Shown here: one piece after another, positions 1 to 5,382 of the stretch | Position numbering within the stretch: position 1 is the first letter of the stretch | Layout: every line of letters starts with the position of its first letter | Assembly (NCBI GenBank): GCA_947568605.1 | Contig: CANOPV010000070.1 | Coordinates: forward strand, 1 to 5,382 | Direction of reading: 5' to 3' | Length of the DNA stretch: 5,382 nucleotides | From: an uncultured Clostridium sp. | Lineage (GTDB): Bacteria; Bacillota; Clostridia; TANB77; CAG-508 | Translations under genes and position numbers: made by a program | Notes under the pieces: generated by a model | The model's database searches: none | Told to the model about the DNA's origin: nothing | The model's input: the letters and a program-made list of their open reading frames with translations, nothing else

Positions 1-87
1 GTAGCGATTGGAGCCAAAAGCATATTTTTAAATATTTTAGCGAAGAATTGAATACACAAATTAAATTAAAAAATATTTTTAAATTTT
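1..87 (+). repeat. PAL palindromic repeat, copy A (right half only, cut by the window start)
   Basis: Bases 1-49 are the GC-richer centre and inner right arm of the PAL family, ending in CGAAGAATT (41-49). Bases 50 to about 87 match, with gaps, the outer right module of copy C (4929-4960). The left half would lie before the window. Bases 3-51 are identical to 5334-5382. It lies downstream of the rsmG stop codon and is in the same orientation as the other copies. Confidence 0.75.
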
Positions 88-109
88 ATTGTTTCACAAT
101 GAACAAGAC

Positions 110-832
110 TTATATTAAAGGTTTTTTTGATGGTGTGCCTGCTTTCCTTGGATATATCTTAGGCGTAGCCTTTATTTTTTCAATAATTATAACATTTCTC
201 TTTATATTACTATTTGGAAGGTCAAAACTCTCTATTTTTTCAATCTTTCCTCCCAAAACCTCTAATGCTCTTGTACTGTTAGACAATTCCTCCTCAATAT
301 TTCCGCCCTTCATACAAATACATTTGCCACCCACTTTAACTAATGGTAACAAATACTCTAACAAAATATTTAATTGAGCAACTGCTCTTGATGTCGCAAT
401 ATCAAATTTTTCTCTATATAAAGAATTTATCCCTGCATCCTCTACCCTTGAATGAATAGTTTTAATATTATTCAAACTTAATTTTTTTATAACATTATCT
501 AAAAATAATATCCTTTTATTTAATGAATCTAACAAAGTTATATCTAATTTATTATTGCTTATTTTTAAAGGAATTCCCGGAAATCCTGCACCTGTACCAA
601 CATCAATTATTTTATCATCATCATTTATATACTTTAAAATTGTTAAAGAATCTATAAAATGCTTTTGAATTACCTCATTTTCCTCAGTTATAGCAGTTAA
701 ATTTACATTTTTATTCCATTCAAGTAATTCTAACATATATACATAAAAATCATTAATTTGTTTATCATTAAGCACTAAATTAATTTTATTTAACATTTCT
801 TTAAAATCTTCTGAAAAAACATCCATTTCCAT
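110..832 (-). CDS. rsmG: 16S rRNA (guanine527-N7)-methyltransferase RsmG (GidB), complete
   Basis: This 240-residue protein is the cytoplasmic, S-adenosylmethionine-dependent methyltransferase that makes m7G527 (E. coli numbering) in the 530 loop of 16S rRNA. Loss of the enzyme is known to give low-level streptomycin resistance. Seen here: NLTAI (44-48) and HFIDSL (58-63) in the N-terminal part; the SAM-binding loop DVGTGAGFPG (77-86); the SRAVAQL motif (148-154); and the typical basic tail YPRKAGTPSKKPL (227-239). Length is normal for the family and nothing is missing. The ATG at 832 is chosen because an AAGGA lies 8 bases upstream; the next ATG, two codons in, would be 14 bases away. It is the third gene of the cluster and follows mnmG after a 310-bp gap filled partly by repeat DNA, so it may need its own promoter. 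No clear terminator follows; only a weak 5-bp hairpin (88-100) is seen. Confidence 0.97.
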   Translation of the reverse strand: MEMDVFSEDFKEMLNKINLVLNDKQINDFYVYMLELLEWNKNVNLTAITEENEVIQKHFIDSLTILKYINDDDKIIDVGTGAGFPGIPLKISNNKLDITLLDSLNKRILFLDNVIKKLSLNNIKTIHSRVEDAGINSLYREKFDIATSRAVAQLNILLEYLLPLVKVGGKCICMKGGNIEEELSNSTRALEVLGGKIEKIESFDLPNSNIKRNVIIIEKIKATPKIYPRKAGTPSKKPLI

Positions 833-840
833 AATATAAT

Positions 841-848
841 TCCTTTCT
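841..848 (-). promoter_or_regulatory. ribosome binding site of rsmG
   Basis: The minus strand reads AGAAAGGA here, with its AAGGA core 8 bases before the ATG at 832. The position supports the first ATG over the one at codon 3. Confidence 0.75.
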
Positions 849-935
849 AATACACTAGTAAAGTTTGAAAAAATAGTATATTGTAAAAATTTTTAGAACA
901 AAGTAGTTTCACTACGCTAATATGCAATTTCAAAA

Positions 936-1040
936 TACAATTCGAGTTAAAAGATTATTTTTTTAATGAAATTATGCAACAAGTTTGCTTCGCTAATTGG
1001 AGCCAATGAATTAAAAAAATAATTTTAACGAAGAATTGTA
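936..1040 (+). repeat. PAL palindromic repeat, copy B (short form)
   Basis: A 105-bp imperfect palindrome. CAATTC (938-943) pairs with GAATTG (1033-1038), GTTAAAA (946-952... allowing overlap with the asymmetric GAG) with TTTTAAC (1023-1029), and TTATTTTTTTAAT (955-967) with ATTAAAAAAATAA (1010-1022). GA at 953-954 is bulged. The asymmetric ends GAG (left) and CGAAG (right) match the other copies, as does GCTAATTGGAGCC in the centre beside AGCGATTGGAGCC in copies A and D. TA flanks both ends (936-937 and 1039-1040), which would fit a TA target duplication but could be chance in such AT-rich DNA. This copy has only the outer-type arm, not the inner arm of C and D. Confidence 0.8.
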
Positions 1041-1060
1041 GAATAACTTTCATATAATAT

Positions 1061-1103
1061 AAAAAAATATCGGAATCGTACTTGTCATACGCTGAGGATT
1101 TCC
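1061..1103 (-). terminator. possible weak Rho-independent terminator after mnmG
   Basis: On the minus strand, 40 bases past the mnmG stop codon, GGAAATC (1103-1097) and CGTA (1091-1088) can pair with TACG and ATTCC (1080-1072) around a 7-base loop, with a bulge of about 5 bases. Four bases later there is a run of seven T (1067-1061). The position is right, but the stem is short and interrupted, so termination would be weak at best. Confidence 0.3.
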
Positions 1104-1142
1104 TAAGTAAAAAAAACGATGCAAGATGCTTATTTTTTTACT

Positions 1143-3017
1143 TTAACCTTTCTTTAATTGTTCCAAATAAATCAATAACACAGATATATCCGCTGGTGAA
1201 ACACCTGATATTCTTGAAGCCTGTCCTACTGAATTTGGTTTTAAAGCATCTAACTTTTGTCTTGCCTCTAAGCATAAACCATTTATCTCACTATATTTTA
1301 TATTATCTGGCAATAACTTTTGTTCTAACTTTTTAAACTTTTCCACCTGTGTAACCTGCATTTTAATATATCCTTCATATTTTATTTGTATTTGAACCTC
1401 CTCTTTTTCTGCTAATGTCAAATCTGGTCTATTTTCATCAATAACCTTTAAATCATCATAAGTAATTTCTGTTCTTTTTAATAATTCTGAAAGTCTTATT
1501 CCTGTTGATATCGGTGTTGTTTCTTTTTCTTCTAATAACTTATTTACTTCTTTTGTAGGCTTTATAATAACATTTTTAATTCTTTCAATTTCTTTTTCAA
1601 TATTATTCTTTTTTGCTATAAACCTATCATATCTTTCATCTGAAATTAAACCTACATTATGACCAATTTCAGTTAATCTGATATCAGCATTATCCTGTCT
1701 TAAAAGTAATCTATATTCTGCACGAGAAGTCATCATTCTATATGGCTCATTTGTTCCTTTTGTAACAATATCATCAATTAAAACGCCAATATACGCATCA
1801 GACCTATCTAATATAACAGGCTCTTTACCTTTAATTTTTTGTACAGCATTAATCCCCGCAATTAGCCCTTGTGCTGCTGCTTCTTCATAACCAGAAGTTC
1901 CATTAATTTGACCTGCAAAAAACATTCCTGAAATACCCTTAATTTCTAATGATAACTTTAATTGTGATGGATTTATACAGTCATATTCAATTGCATAAGC
2001 AGGACGCGTAAATTCCACATTTTCAAGACCTGCAATAGTTCTATACATTGCAATCTGCACATCTTCTGGCAATGATGAACTCATCCCTTGAACATACATT
2101 TCATTAGTATTTAAACCAACAGGCTCAATAAAAATTTGATGTCTTGGTTTATCGCTAAACCTTACAACTTTATCTTCTATTGATGGGCAATATCTAGGAC
2201 CTGTTCCTTCTATTTCGCCCGCAAAAAGTGGCGAACGATGCAAATTTTCTCTAATTATATTATGAGTATTTTCGTTTGTATAAGTTAAATAACAAGGTAA
2301 TTGATTAATATTTTTAATTTCATCATCAAAAGAAAACATCTCGATTTCATCATCGCCATTTTGAATTTCCATTTTTGAAAAGTCTACTGAATTTTTATTA
2401 ATTCTTGCAGGAGTACCAGTTTTAAATCTAACAATTTCTATACCTAAATCTTTTAAACACTTAGATAATTCATTTGCTGGGAAAACGCCATCTGGTCCGC
2501 TTTGATATGAAACATCTCCAATAAATATTTTTCCTTTTAGATATGTTCCTGTTGCTAGTATAACTGCCTTTACATTATAAATTGCGCCTATATTTGTTTC
2601 AATACTTTTTACTGTTCCATCTTCTACATTTATCTTTGTAATTTCTGCTTGTTTAATATGTAAATTCTCTTGTTGTTCTAATGTATGTTTCATTTCTATA
2701 TGATACATTTTTCTATCAGCTTGTGCTCTTAAAGAATATACAGCAGGTCCTTTTGACTTGTTTAACATTTTTATTTGAATAAAGGTCTTATCAATATTTT
2801 TACCCATTTCTCCGCCTAAAGCGTCAATTTCTCTTACTAGATGACCTTTTGAACTTCCTCCAATATGTGGATTACAAGGCATATTTGCAATTGCCTCTAA
2901 ACTAATTGAAAACATTAATGTTTTCATTCCTAATCTTGCAGATGCAAGTGCTGCTTCACATCCTGCGTGTCCTCCTCCGATAACTGCTACATCATAATCT
3001 CCTGCATAATAATTCAT
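1143..3017 (-). CDS. mnmG: tRNA uridine-5-carboxymethylaminomethyl modification enzyme MnmG (GidA), complete
   Basis: This 624-residue FAD enzyme works with MnmE to add the carboxymethylaminomethyl or aminomethyl group to carbon 5 of the wobble uridine (U34) in a set of tRNAs, using methylenetetrahydrofolate, NADH and glycine or ammonium. Seen here: the N-terminal FAD-binding glycine motif GGGHAGCEAA (14-23); NMPCNPHIGG (46-54) carrying the first conserved cysteine, C48; the family signature GPRYCPSIEDKVVRF (273-287) with the second, C277; and the second signature AGQINGTSGYEEAAAQG (368-384). The C-terminal helical domain that contacts MnmE and tRNA is present to the end. Length is typical. 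The ATG at 3017 has a strong GGAGG six bases upstream (3024-3028). It lies between mnmE and rsmG but is separated from mnmE by 383 bp holding a mobile-looking element, so co-transcription with mnmE is less certain than usual. Confidence 0.99.
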   Translation of the reverse strand: MNYYAGDYDVAVIGGGHAGCEAALASARLGMKTLMFSISLEAIANMPCNPHIGGSSKGHLVREIDALGGEMGKNIDKTFIQIKMLNKSKGPAVYSLRAQADRKMYHIEMKHTLEQQENLHIKQAEITKINVEDGTVKSIETNIGAIYNVKAVILATGTYLKGKIFIGDVSYQSGPDGVFPANELSKCLKDLGIEIVRFKTGTPARINKNSVDFSKMEIQNGDDEIEMFSFDDEIKNINQLPCYLTYTNENTHNIIRENLHRSPLFAGEIEGTGPRYCPSIEDKVVRFSDKPRHQIFIEPVGLNTNEMYVQGMSSSLPEDVQIAMYRTIAGLENVEFTRPAYAIEYDCINPSQLKLSLEIKGISGMFFAGQINGTSGYEEAAAQGLIAGINAVQKIKGKEPVILDRSDAYIGVLIDDIVTKGTNEPYRMMTSRAEYRLLLRQDNADIRLTEIGHNVGLISDERYDRFIAKKNNIEKEIERIKNVIIKPTKEVNKLLEEKETTPISTGIRLSELLKRTEITYDDLKVIDENRPDLTLAEKEEVQIQIKYEGYIKMQVTQVEKFKKLEQKLLPDNIKYSEINGLCLEARQKLDALKPNSVGQASRISGVSPADISVLLIYLEQLKKG

Positions 3018-3044
3018 TTCTTTCCTCCATTTTTTATTGTTTCT

Positions 3045-3250
3045 ATTACATTTCAGACTAATAAAATATTTAAAGCGAGACGTGAGGCAAGATATTAATT
3101 TTTTCTCAAATGAGCATCTCCGGGGGGACCGCTGAATGCTGTTAGATACGATAGTATCGTTACAGCATCAGTGGGAAGATGCGAAATGGAAAAAATTAAT
3201 ACTTGCCGAAGGTAGTTGAGCAGAAAAACTATAAAAGTCTGAACTGTAAT
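3045..3250. mobile_element. 206-bp MITE-like element with terminal inverted repeats
   Basis: The ends are 15-bp inverted repeats matching at 14 of 15 positions: ATTACATTTCAGACT (3045-3059) and AGTCTGAACTGTAAT (3236-3250). Flanking direct repeats ATTGTTTCTA (3036-3045) and ATTATTTCTA (3249-3258) match at 9 of 10 and may be a target duplication, although they overlap the outermost repeat bases by one or two. Inside is a long nested hairpin (3086-3207). It is far too short to encode a transposase, so it would be non-autonomous. It is unrelated to PAL except for a shared CGTGAGGC (3081-3088 and 5314-5321). The family was not recognised. Confidence 0.6.
3086..3207. repeat. nested multi-stem hairpin inside the 206-bp element
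   Basis: The outer stem is 19 bp with one bulged A (3092): GGCAAG (3086-3091) and TATTAATTTTTTC (3093-3105) pair with GAAAAAATTAATA (3189-3201) and CTTGCC (3202-3207). Inside, GCATCT (3114-3119) pairs with AGATGC (3177-3182). Next, CCGCTGA (3129-3135) and TGCTGT (3137-3142) pair with ACAGCA (3162-3167) and TCAGTGG (3168-3174), with A3136 bulged and one G-T pair. At the tip is the palindrome ACGATAGTATCGT (3148-3160). It could fold as RNA or as extruded DNA; which strand matters is not visible. Confidence 0.75.
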
Positions 3251-3269
3251 TATTTCTAAATATTTTCTT

Positions 3270-3293
3270 ATGAAACAAAAAATTGTGTTTCAT
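3270..3293. repeat. 8-bp inverted repeat downstream of mnmE
   Basis: ATGAAACA (3270-3277) and TGTTTCAT (3286-3293) form a perfect stem with an 8-base AT-rich loop. No T-run follows on the minus strand, so it is not called a terminator. It might be an operator or chance. Confidence 0.4.
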
Positions 3294-3358
3294 TAATCAT
3301 TTTGTCAAACCGTTTAAATTTTTATTTATTTTTCAATACATATACAATATATACTGCT

Positions 3359-3391
3359 ATTTTGTATGTTATATTTGTCAATTTTGTATGT
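3359..3391. repeat. 11-bp direct repeat with 22-bp period after mnmE
   Basis: ATTTTGTATGT occurs at 3359-3369 and 3381-3391, exactly 22 bp apart (about two helical turns), starting 10 bp beyond the mnmE stop codon. The spacing would suit a protein bound to one face of the helix. In DNA this AT-rich it may be a local duplication without function. Confidence 0.5.
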
Positions 3392-3400
3392 GCATTTTTA

Positions 3401-4777
3401 TTATTTTCCCAAACAAAATTTAGCAAAAATATTATTTATAATATCTTCTGAAACGCTTTCTCCTGTTATATTACCTAAATCTTCTAATGTTTCTTTTATA
3501 AAAACTGTAATAACATCCATTGGCATATTTTCATTTAAAGTATTAATTGCACTTTCAACATTTTTTATAGCCTTAGTTATTTCATTTTTGTGTCTTTCAT
3601 TTGTAATAACTACACTATCATCTACATTAATTTTACTTAAATTAAATAATTCTGAAATTTTTTCATAAATCTTATCTATTCCTTTATTATTTAATGCAGA
3701 TATTTCAATAATATCTTTGTTTATTTTAGTTAATTTATCATTATTTCGCGTTATTTTGCCTTTTAAATCGATTTTATTTAATACAATTATATTTATCTTG
3801 TCTTTAATAATTTTTAAGATTTCTTCGTCCTCTTCTGTTAAATCTTTTGTTGAATCAAAAATCGCTATAACTAAATCTGCTTTTTTTGCAATTTCTCTTG
3901 ACTTATCTATTCCAATTTTTTCAACAACATCTTTTGTATCTCTAATACCTGCTGTATCAATTATTTTTATAGGAATTCCATCAACTGAAATTGCCTCTTC
4001 AATAGTATCTCTTGTAGTACCCTCAATATCTGTTACAATTGCCCTTTCTTCTCTTAAAATTGCATTTAATAACGAAGATTTTCCTGCATTGGTTCTACCT
4101 ATTATTGCAACTTTTATACCATCTTTTATGATTTTTCCATTTGAAAATGTATTTTCTAATTTCAATAAATCACTTTTAACATCATTTAAAATATTTAAAG
4201 CCTTAGTATTTGACACTTCTTCAATATCATATTCTGGATAATCAATAGAAGCCTCTATGTCTACCATAATTGATAATATCTTTTCCTTAATTTTCATTAT
4301 TTCAGTATGTAAAAAACCATTTAATTGATTTATACTTGCCTCTGCCTCTTTTGAAGTTTTAGAATTAATTATATCTATAACAGATTCTGCTTGTGATAAA
4401 TCAATTCTTCCATTTAAAAAAGCTCTTTTTGTAAATTCTCCTGGTTCTGCTAATTCTGCACCATTTTTTAAGCATATATTTAATATTTTTCTCATAATAA
4501 TAAGTCCTCCGTGAGAACTTATTTCACACATATCTTCTGTTGTATAACTTTTTGGTGTTTTAAAATATGAAACTAATACTTCATCTATTATTTTATTATT
4601 TTCATTATCAATAATATTTCCATATTTTATTGTATAACCTTTTATTTCTGAGATATTTTGTTTATTTTTTGGAACAAATATCTTGTTTAGTATATTAAAT
4701 GTTTCTTTTCCACTCATTCTAATTATACCTATTCCACCTGTTCCAAATGCGGTTGAAATTGCAACTATTGTACTCAT
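3401..4777 (-). CDS. mnmE: tRNA modification GTPase MnmE (TrmE), complete
   Basis: This 458-residue potassium-dependent GTPase is the partner of MnmG in wobble-uridine (U34) tRNA modification; it binds the folate one-carbon donor and cycles GTP within the complex. Seen here: the N-terminal folate-binding domain beginning at the start codon (STAFGTGGIGIIRMSG, 8-23); the G domain inserted in a helical domain, with G1 GRTNAGKSS (227-235), switch I EGTTRD (252-257), G3 DTAG (274-277), G4 NKID (334-337) and G5 SALNNKG (360-366); and the C-terminal FCLGK (454-458), matching the family's FC-I/L-GK end with its cysteine (C455). E286 lines up with the catalytic glutamate (E282 in E. coli). N230 in the P-loop fits the potassium-binding asparagine. 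The ATG at 4777 has AAAGGAG five bases upstream (4783-4789). It is the first gene of the cluster in this window. Its upstream DNA is a repeat element rather than a recognisable promoter. Confidence 0.98.
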   Translation of the reverse strand: MSTIVAISTAFGTGGIGIIRMSGKETFNILNKIFVPKNKQNISEIKGYTIKYGNIIDNENNKIIDEVLVSYFKTPKSYTTEDMCEISSHGGLIIMRKILNICLKNGAELAEPGEFTKRAFLNGRIDLSQAESVIDIINSKTSKEAEASINQLNGFLHTEIMKIKEKILSIMVDIEASIDYPEYDIEEVSNTKALNILNDVKSDLLKLENTFSNGKIIKDGIKVAIIGRTNAGKSSLLNAILREERAIVTDIEGTTRDTIEEAISVDGIPIKIIDTAGIRDTKDVVEKIGIDKSREIAKKADLVIAIFDSTKDLTEEDEEILKIIKDKINIIVLNKIDLKGKITRNNDKLTKINKDIIEISALNNKGIDKIYEKISELFNLSKINVDDSVVITNERHKNEITKAIKNVESAINTLNENMPMDVITVFIKETLEDLGNITGESVSEDIINNIFAKFCLGK

Positions 4778-4796
4778 TTTTACTCCTTTTATTTTT

Positions 4797-4960
4797 AATT
4801 ATAATTATTTTTACTATTTTATTTAAAATGAAATTCGAGTTAAAAAGTATTTAAAAATTGCTTTTATGCGACACGTTCGCGTAGAGATGGAGCAAAAGCA
4901 TATTTTTAAATATTTTTAACGAAGAATTGAATGTTCAATTTAAAATAAAAAATAATTTTA
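4797..4960 (+). repeat. PAL palindromic repeat, copy C (inner module plus eroded outer module)
   Basis: The core runs from AATTCGAG (4832-4839) to CGAAGAATT (4920-4928). GTTAAAAA (4839-4846) pairs with TTTTTAAC (4913-4920), then TATTTAAAAAT and GCTTTT pair with the opposite arm. The centre contains ACG-TTCG-CGT (4873-4882), a tetraloop-like tip. Outside the core, the left side (about 4797-4831) matches the outer module of copy D, and the right side (4929-4960) is its approximate complement. The outer tip appears lost on the mnmE side, only 8 bp from the mnmE ribosome binding site. Confidence 0.8.
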
Positions 4961-5002
4961 TGCAAAAGAAGGGAAACGAAAAACTTAATTAATATCATTA
5001 AG

Positions 5003-5180
5003 AACCCCCAGTCGTGCCAAGCACGACAGCCCCCTTAAATAAAGGAGCCAAGGTCTAGCCTTCGAAGTGCGGACGATTAAAATCGCCCCTACACGTGTAA
5101 ATTTAATTTTTCTATAAATTTTGTTTAGGGCGAAATTTGGTCGCGTCTTACAGGCATTCCTTACCGATTTCGCCCCTACA
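5003..5180. repeat. GC-richer patch of short hairpins
   Basis: Against an AT-rich background this block holds, in order: GTCGTGC-CAA-GCACGAC (5011-5027); CCTT/AAGG (5033-5045); AAGG/CCTT (5050-5062); GGACGATT-AA-AATCGCCC (5071-5087... one mismatch); the palindrome TACACGTGTA (5090-5099); and GGGCGAAAT with GGT pairing to ACCGATTTCGCCC (5128-5175). TCGCCCCTACA occurs twice (5083-5093 and 5170-5180), each time at the right end of a hairpin. From memory, similar CAGTC-hairpin-GACAGC-CCC patches occur between genes in many gut Clostridia; this was not checked. No coding potential is seen. Confidence 0.65.
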
Positions 5181-5214
5181 TTTCTCTACATTTTATAATT
5201 TTGTATTTTTATGA

Positions 5215-5382
5215 CAATTCGAGTTAAATAATTATTTTTTTAACATTTTATTTAATGAAATTCGAGCTAAAAGGTATTTAAAAATTGCTTTTGCGGGCGA
5301 CAACTTCGCGAAGCGTGAGGCGAAGCCAAGCGCAGCGATTGGAGCCAAAAGCATATTTTTAAATATTTTAGCGAAGAATTGA
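5215..5382 (+). repeat. PAL palindromic repeat, copy D (outer left arm plus full inner module, cut by the window end)
   Basis: Two left ends occur in series. The outer one starts CAATTCGAGTTAAA (5215-5228) and resembles the arm of copy B; the inner one, AATTCGAGCTAAAA (5259-5272), resembles copy C. The inner module closes with TTTTAGCGAAGAATT (5366-5380). Its centre is GC-rich and holds the perfect palindrome CTTCGCGAAG (5304-5313). The outer right arm expected from symmetry would lie past the window end. Bases 5334-5382 are identical to 3-51. Confidence 0.8.

Larger units (their letters stand above)
833..1142. other. 310-bp spacer between mnmG and rsmG
   Basis: No protein or RNA gene is seen. 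From the mnmG side it holds an AT-only inverted repeat (AAGTAAAAAAA at 1105-1115 against TTTTTTTACTT at 1133-1143), a weak terminator candidate (1061-1103), PAL copy B (936-1040), a small hairpin GTAG/CTAC (903-915), and the rsmG ribosome binding site. TATACT on the minus strand (RBS side, about 880-885) could be a -10 box, but its -35 match is poor, so no promoter is called. Confidence 0.6.
3018..3400. other. 383-bp spacer between mnmE and mnmG
   Basis: No gene is seen. In the direction of transcription it holds a direct repeat spaced by 22 bp (3359-3391), an AT-rich stretch, a TTGACA (3308-3303) with no acceptable -10 box at the right distance, an 8-bp hairpin (3270-3293), the 206-bp element (3045-3250), and the mnmG ribosome binding site GGAGG (3024-3028). 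No convincing terminator for mnmE is present. Confidence 0.6.
4778..5382. other. 605-bp gene-free region upstream of mnmE
   Basis: No gene is seen on either strand. From the mnmE side it holds the mnmE ribosome binding site (4783-4789), PAL copy C, a short AT-rich stretch with the inverted repeat CTTAAT/ATTAAG (4984-5002), the GC-richer hairpin patch (5003-5180), and PAL copy D. Firmicutes often carry jag and yidC upstream of mnmE; no trace of them is visible, and they may lie beyond the window. Confidence 0.65.

Noticed and set aside
48..377. Open reading frame of 109 codons on the plus strand overlapping rsmG
   Set aside because: It lies mostly antisense to the clear rsmG gene, starts inside a repeat, and its hydrophobic product reflects the AT-rich complement of a real gene.
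1105..1143. AAGTAAAAAAA/TTTTTTTACTT inverted repeat at the end of mnmG as a bidirectional terminator
   Set aside because: The stem is almost wholly A-T with a 17-base loop, so it would be too unstable to count as a terminator on sequence evidence alone.
3121..3134. GGGGGGACCGCTG resembles the conserved T-box GGTGGNACCGCG
   Set aside because: It lies on the strand opposite to the genes, is part of a symmetric hairpin inside a MITE-like element, and no specifier stem or aminoacyl-tRNA synthetase gene is present.
3286..3308. Perfect TTGACA on the minus strand (3308-3303) as a promoter of mnmG
   Set aside because: At 16 to 18 bp spacing there is no sequence close to TATAAT. The second TTGACA (3381-3376) fails in the same way.
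3366..4241. Plus-strand open frames opposite mnmE with hydrophobic products
   Set aside because: They are antisense to a gene with all GTPase motifs, have no ribosome binding site of note, and are expected by chance in this base composition.
4798..4803. Perfect TATAAT on the minus strand upstream of mnmE
   Set aside because: No good -35 box at the right distance, and the start site would leave a leader of only about 14 bases. Such hexamers are common in AT-rich DNA.
5003..5180. CRISPR array or tRNA-like gene in the hairpin patch
   Set aside because: Repeats are not evenly spaced, differ in sequence, and no cloverleaf with the T-loop GTTCRA pattern can be formed.
1..5382. Circular plasmid or phage genome suggested by matching ends
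   Set aside because: The genes are chromosomal housekeeping genes, no replication or phage gene is present, and the end match is a repeat found elsewhere in the window.

Overview
The window is strongly AT-rich and looks like the chromosome of a low-GC Gram-positive bacterium, probably a member of the Clostridia or a relative. The order mnmE-mnmG-rsmG, all on the minus strand, is the arrangement found near the replication origin in Firmicutes. Each gene has a Shine-Dalgarno (SD) sequence 5 to 8 bases before its start codon. No species can be named from the sequence alone.

Three complete housekeeping genes are present. Read in the direction of transcription (right to left) they are mnmE (4777 to 3401), mnmG (3017 to 1143) and rsmG (832 to 110). 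MnmE and MnmG are the two subunits of the enzyme that modifies the wobble uridine (U34) of a set of tRNAs. RsmG methylates G527 (E. coli numbering) of 16S rRNA. All three therefore act on RNA needed for accurate decoding, and all three look intact, with normal lengths and motifs.

The unusual part is what lies between the genes. The spacers are long for this cluster (310 and 383 bp, plus at least 605 bp upstream of mnmE), and each holds palindromic repeat DNA. One family, called PAL here, has four copies: a cut-off copy at 1-87, then 936-1040, about 4797-4960, and 5215 to the window end. All four face the same way. Intact left ends read AATTCGAG and right ends read CGAAGAATT, the arms are AT-rich, and the centre is GC-richer and variable. 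Two copies show matching changes in opposite arms, and two are built of an inner and an outer module. A second, unrelated element of about 206 bp (3045-3250) sits between mnmE and mnmG. It has 15-bp terminal inverted repeats, a nested hairpin, and a possible target duplication. A third, GC-richer patch (5003-5180) is a string of short hairpins.

The first and last 51 bases of the window are the same PAL arm with one mismatch. The contig probably broke at this multicopy repeat. I found no CRISPR array, tRNA, rRNA, transposase gene or additional protein gene. The best candidate for something undescribed is the PAL family together with the 206-bp element; their function is unknown.
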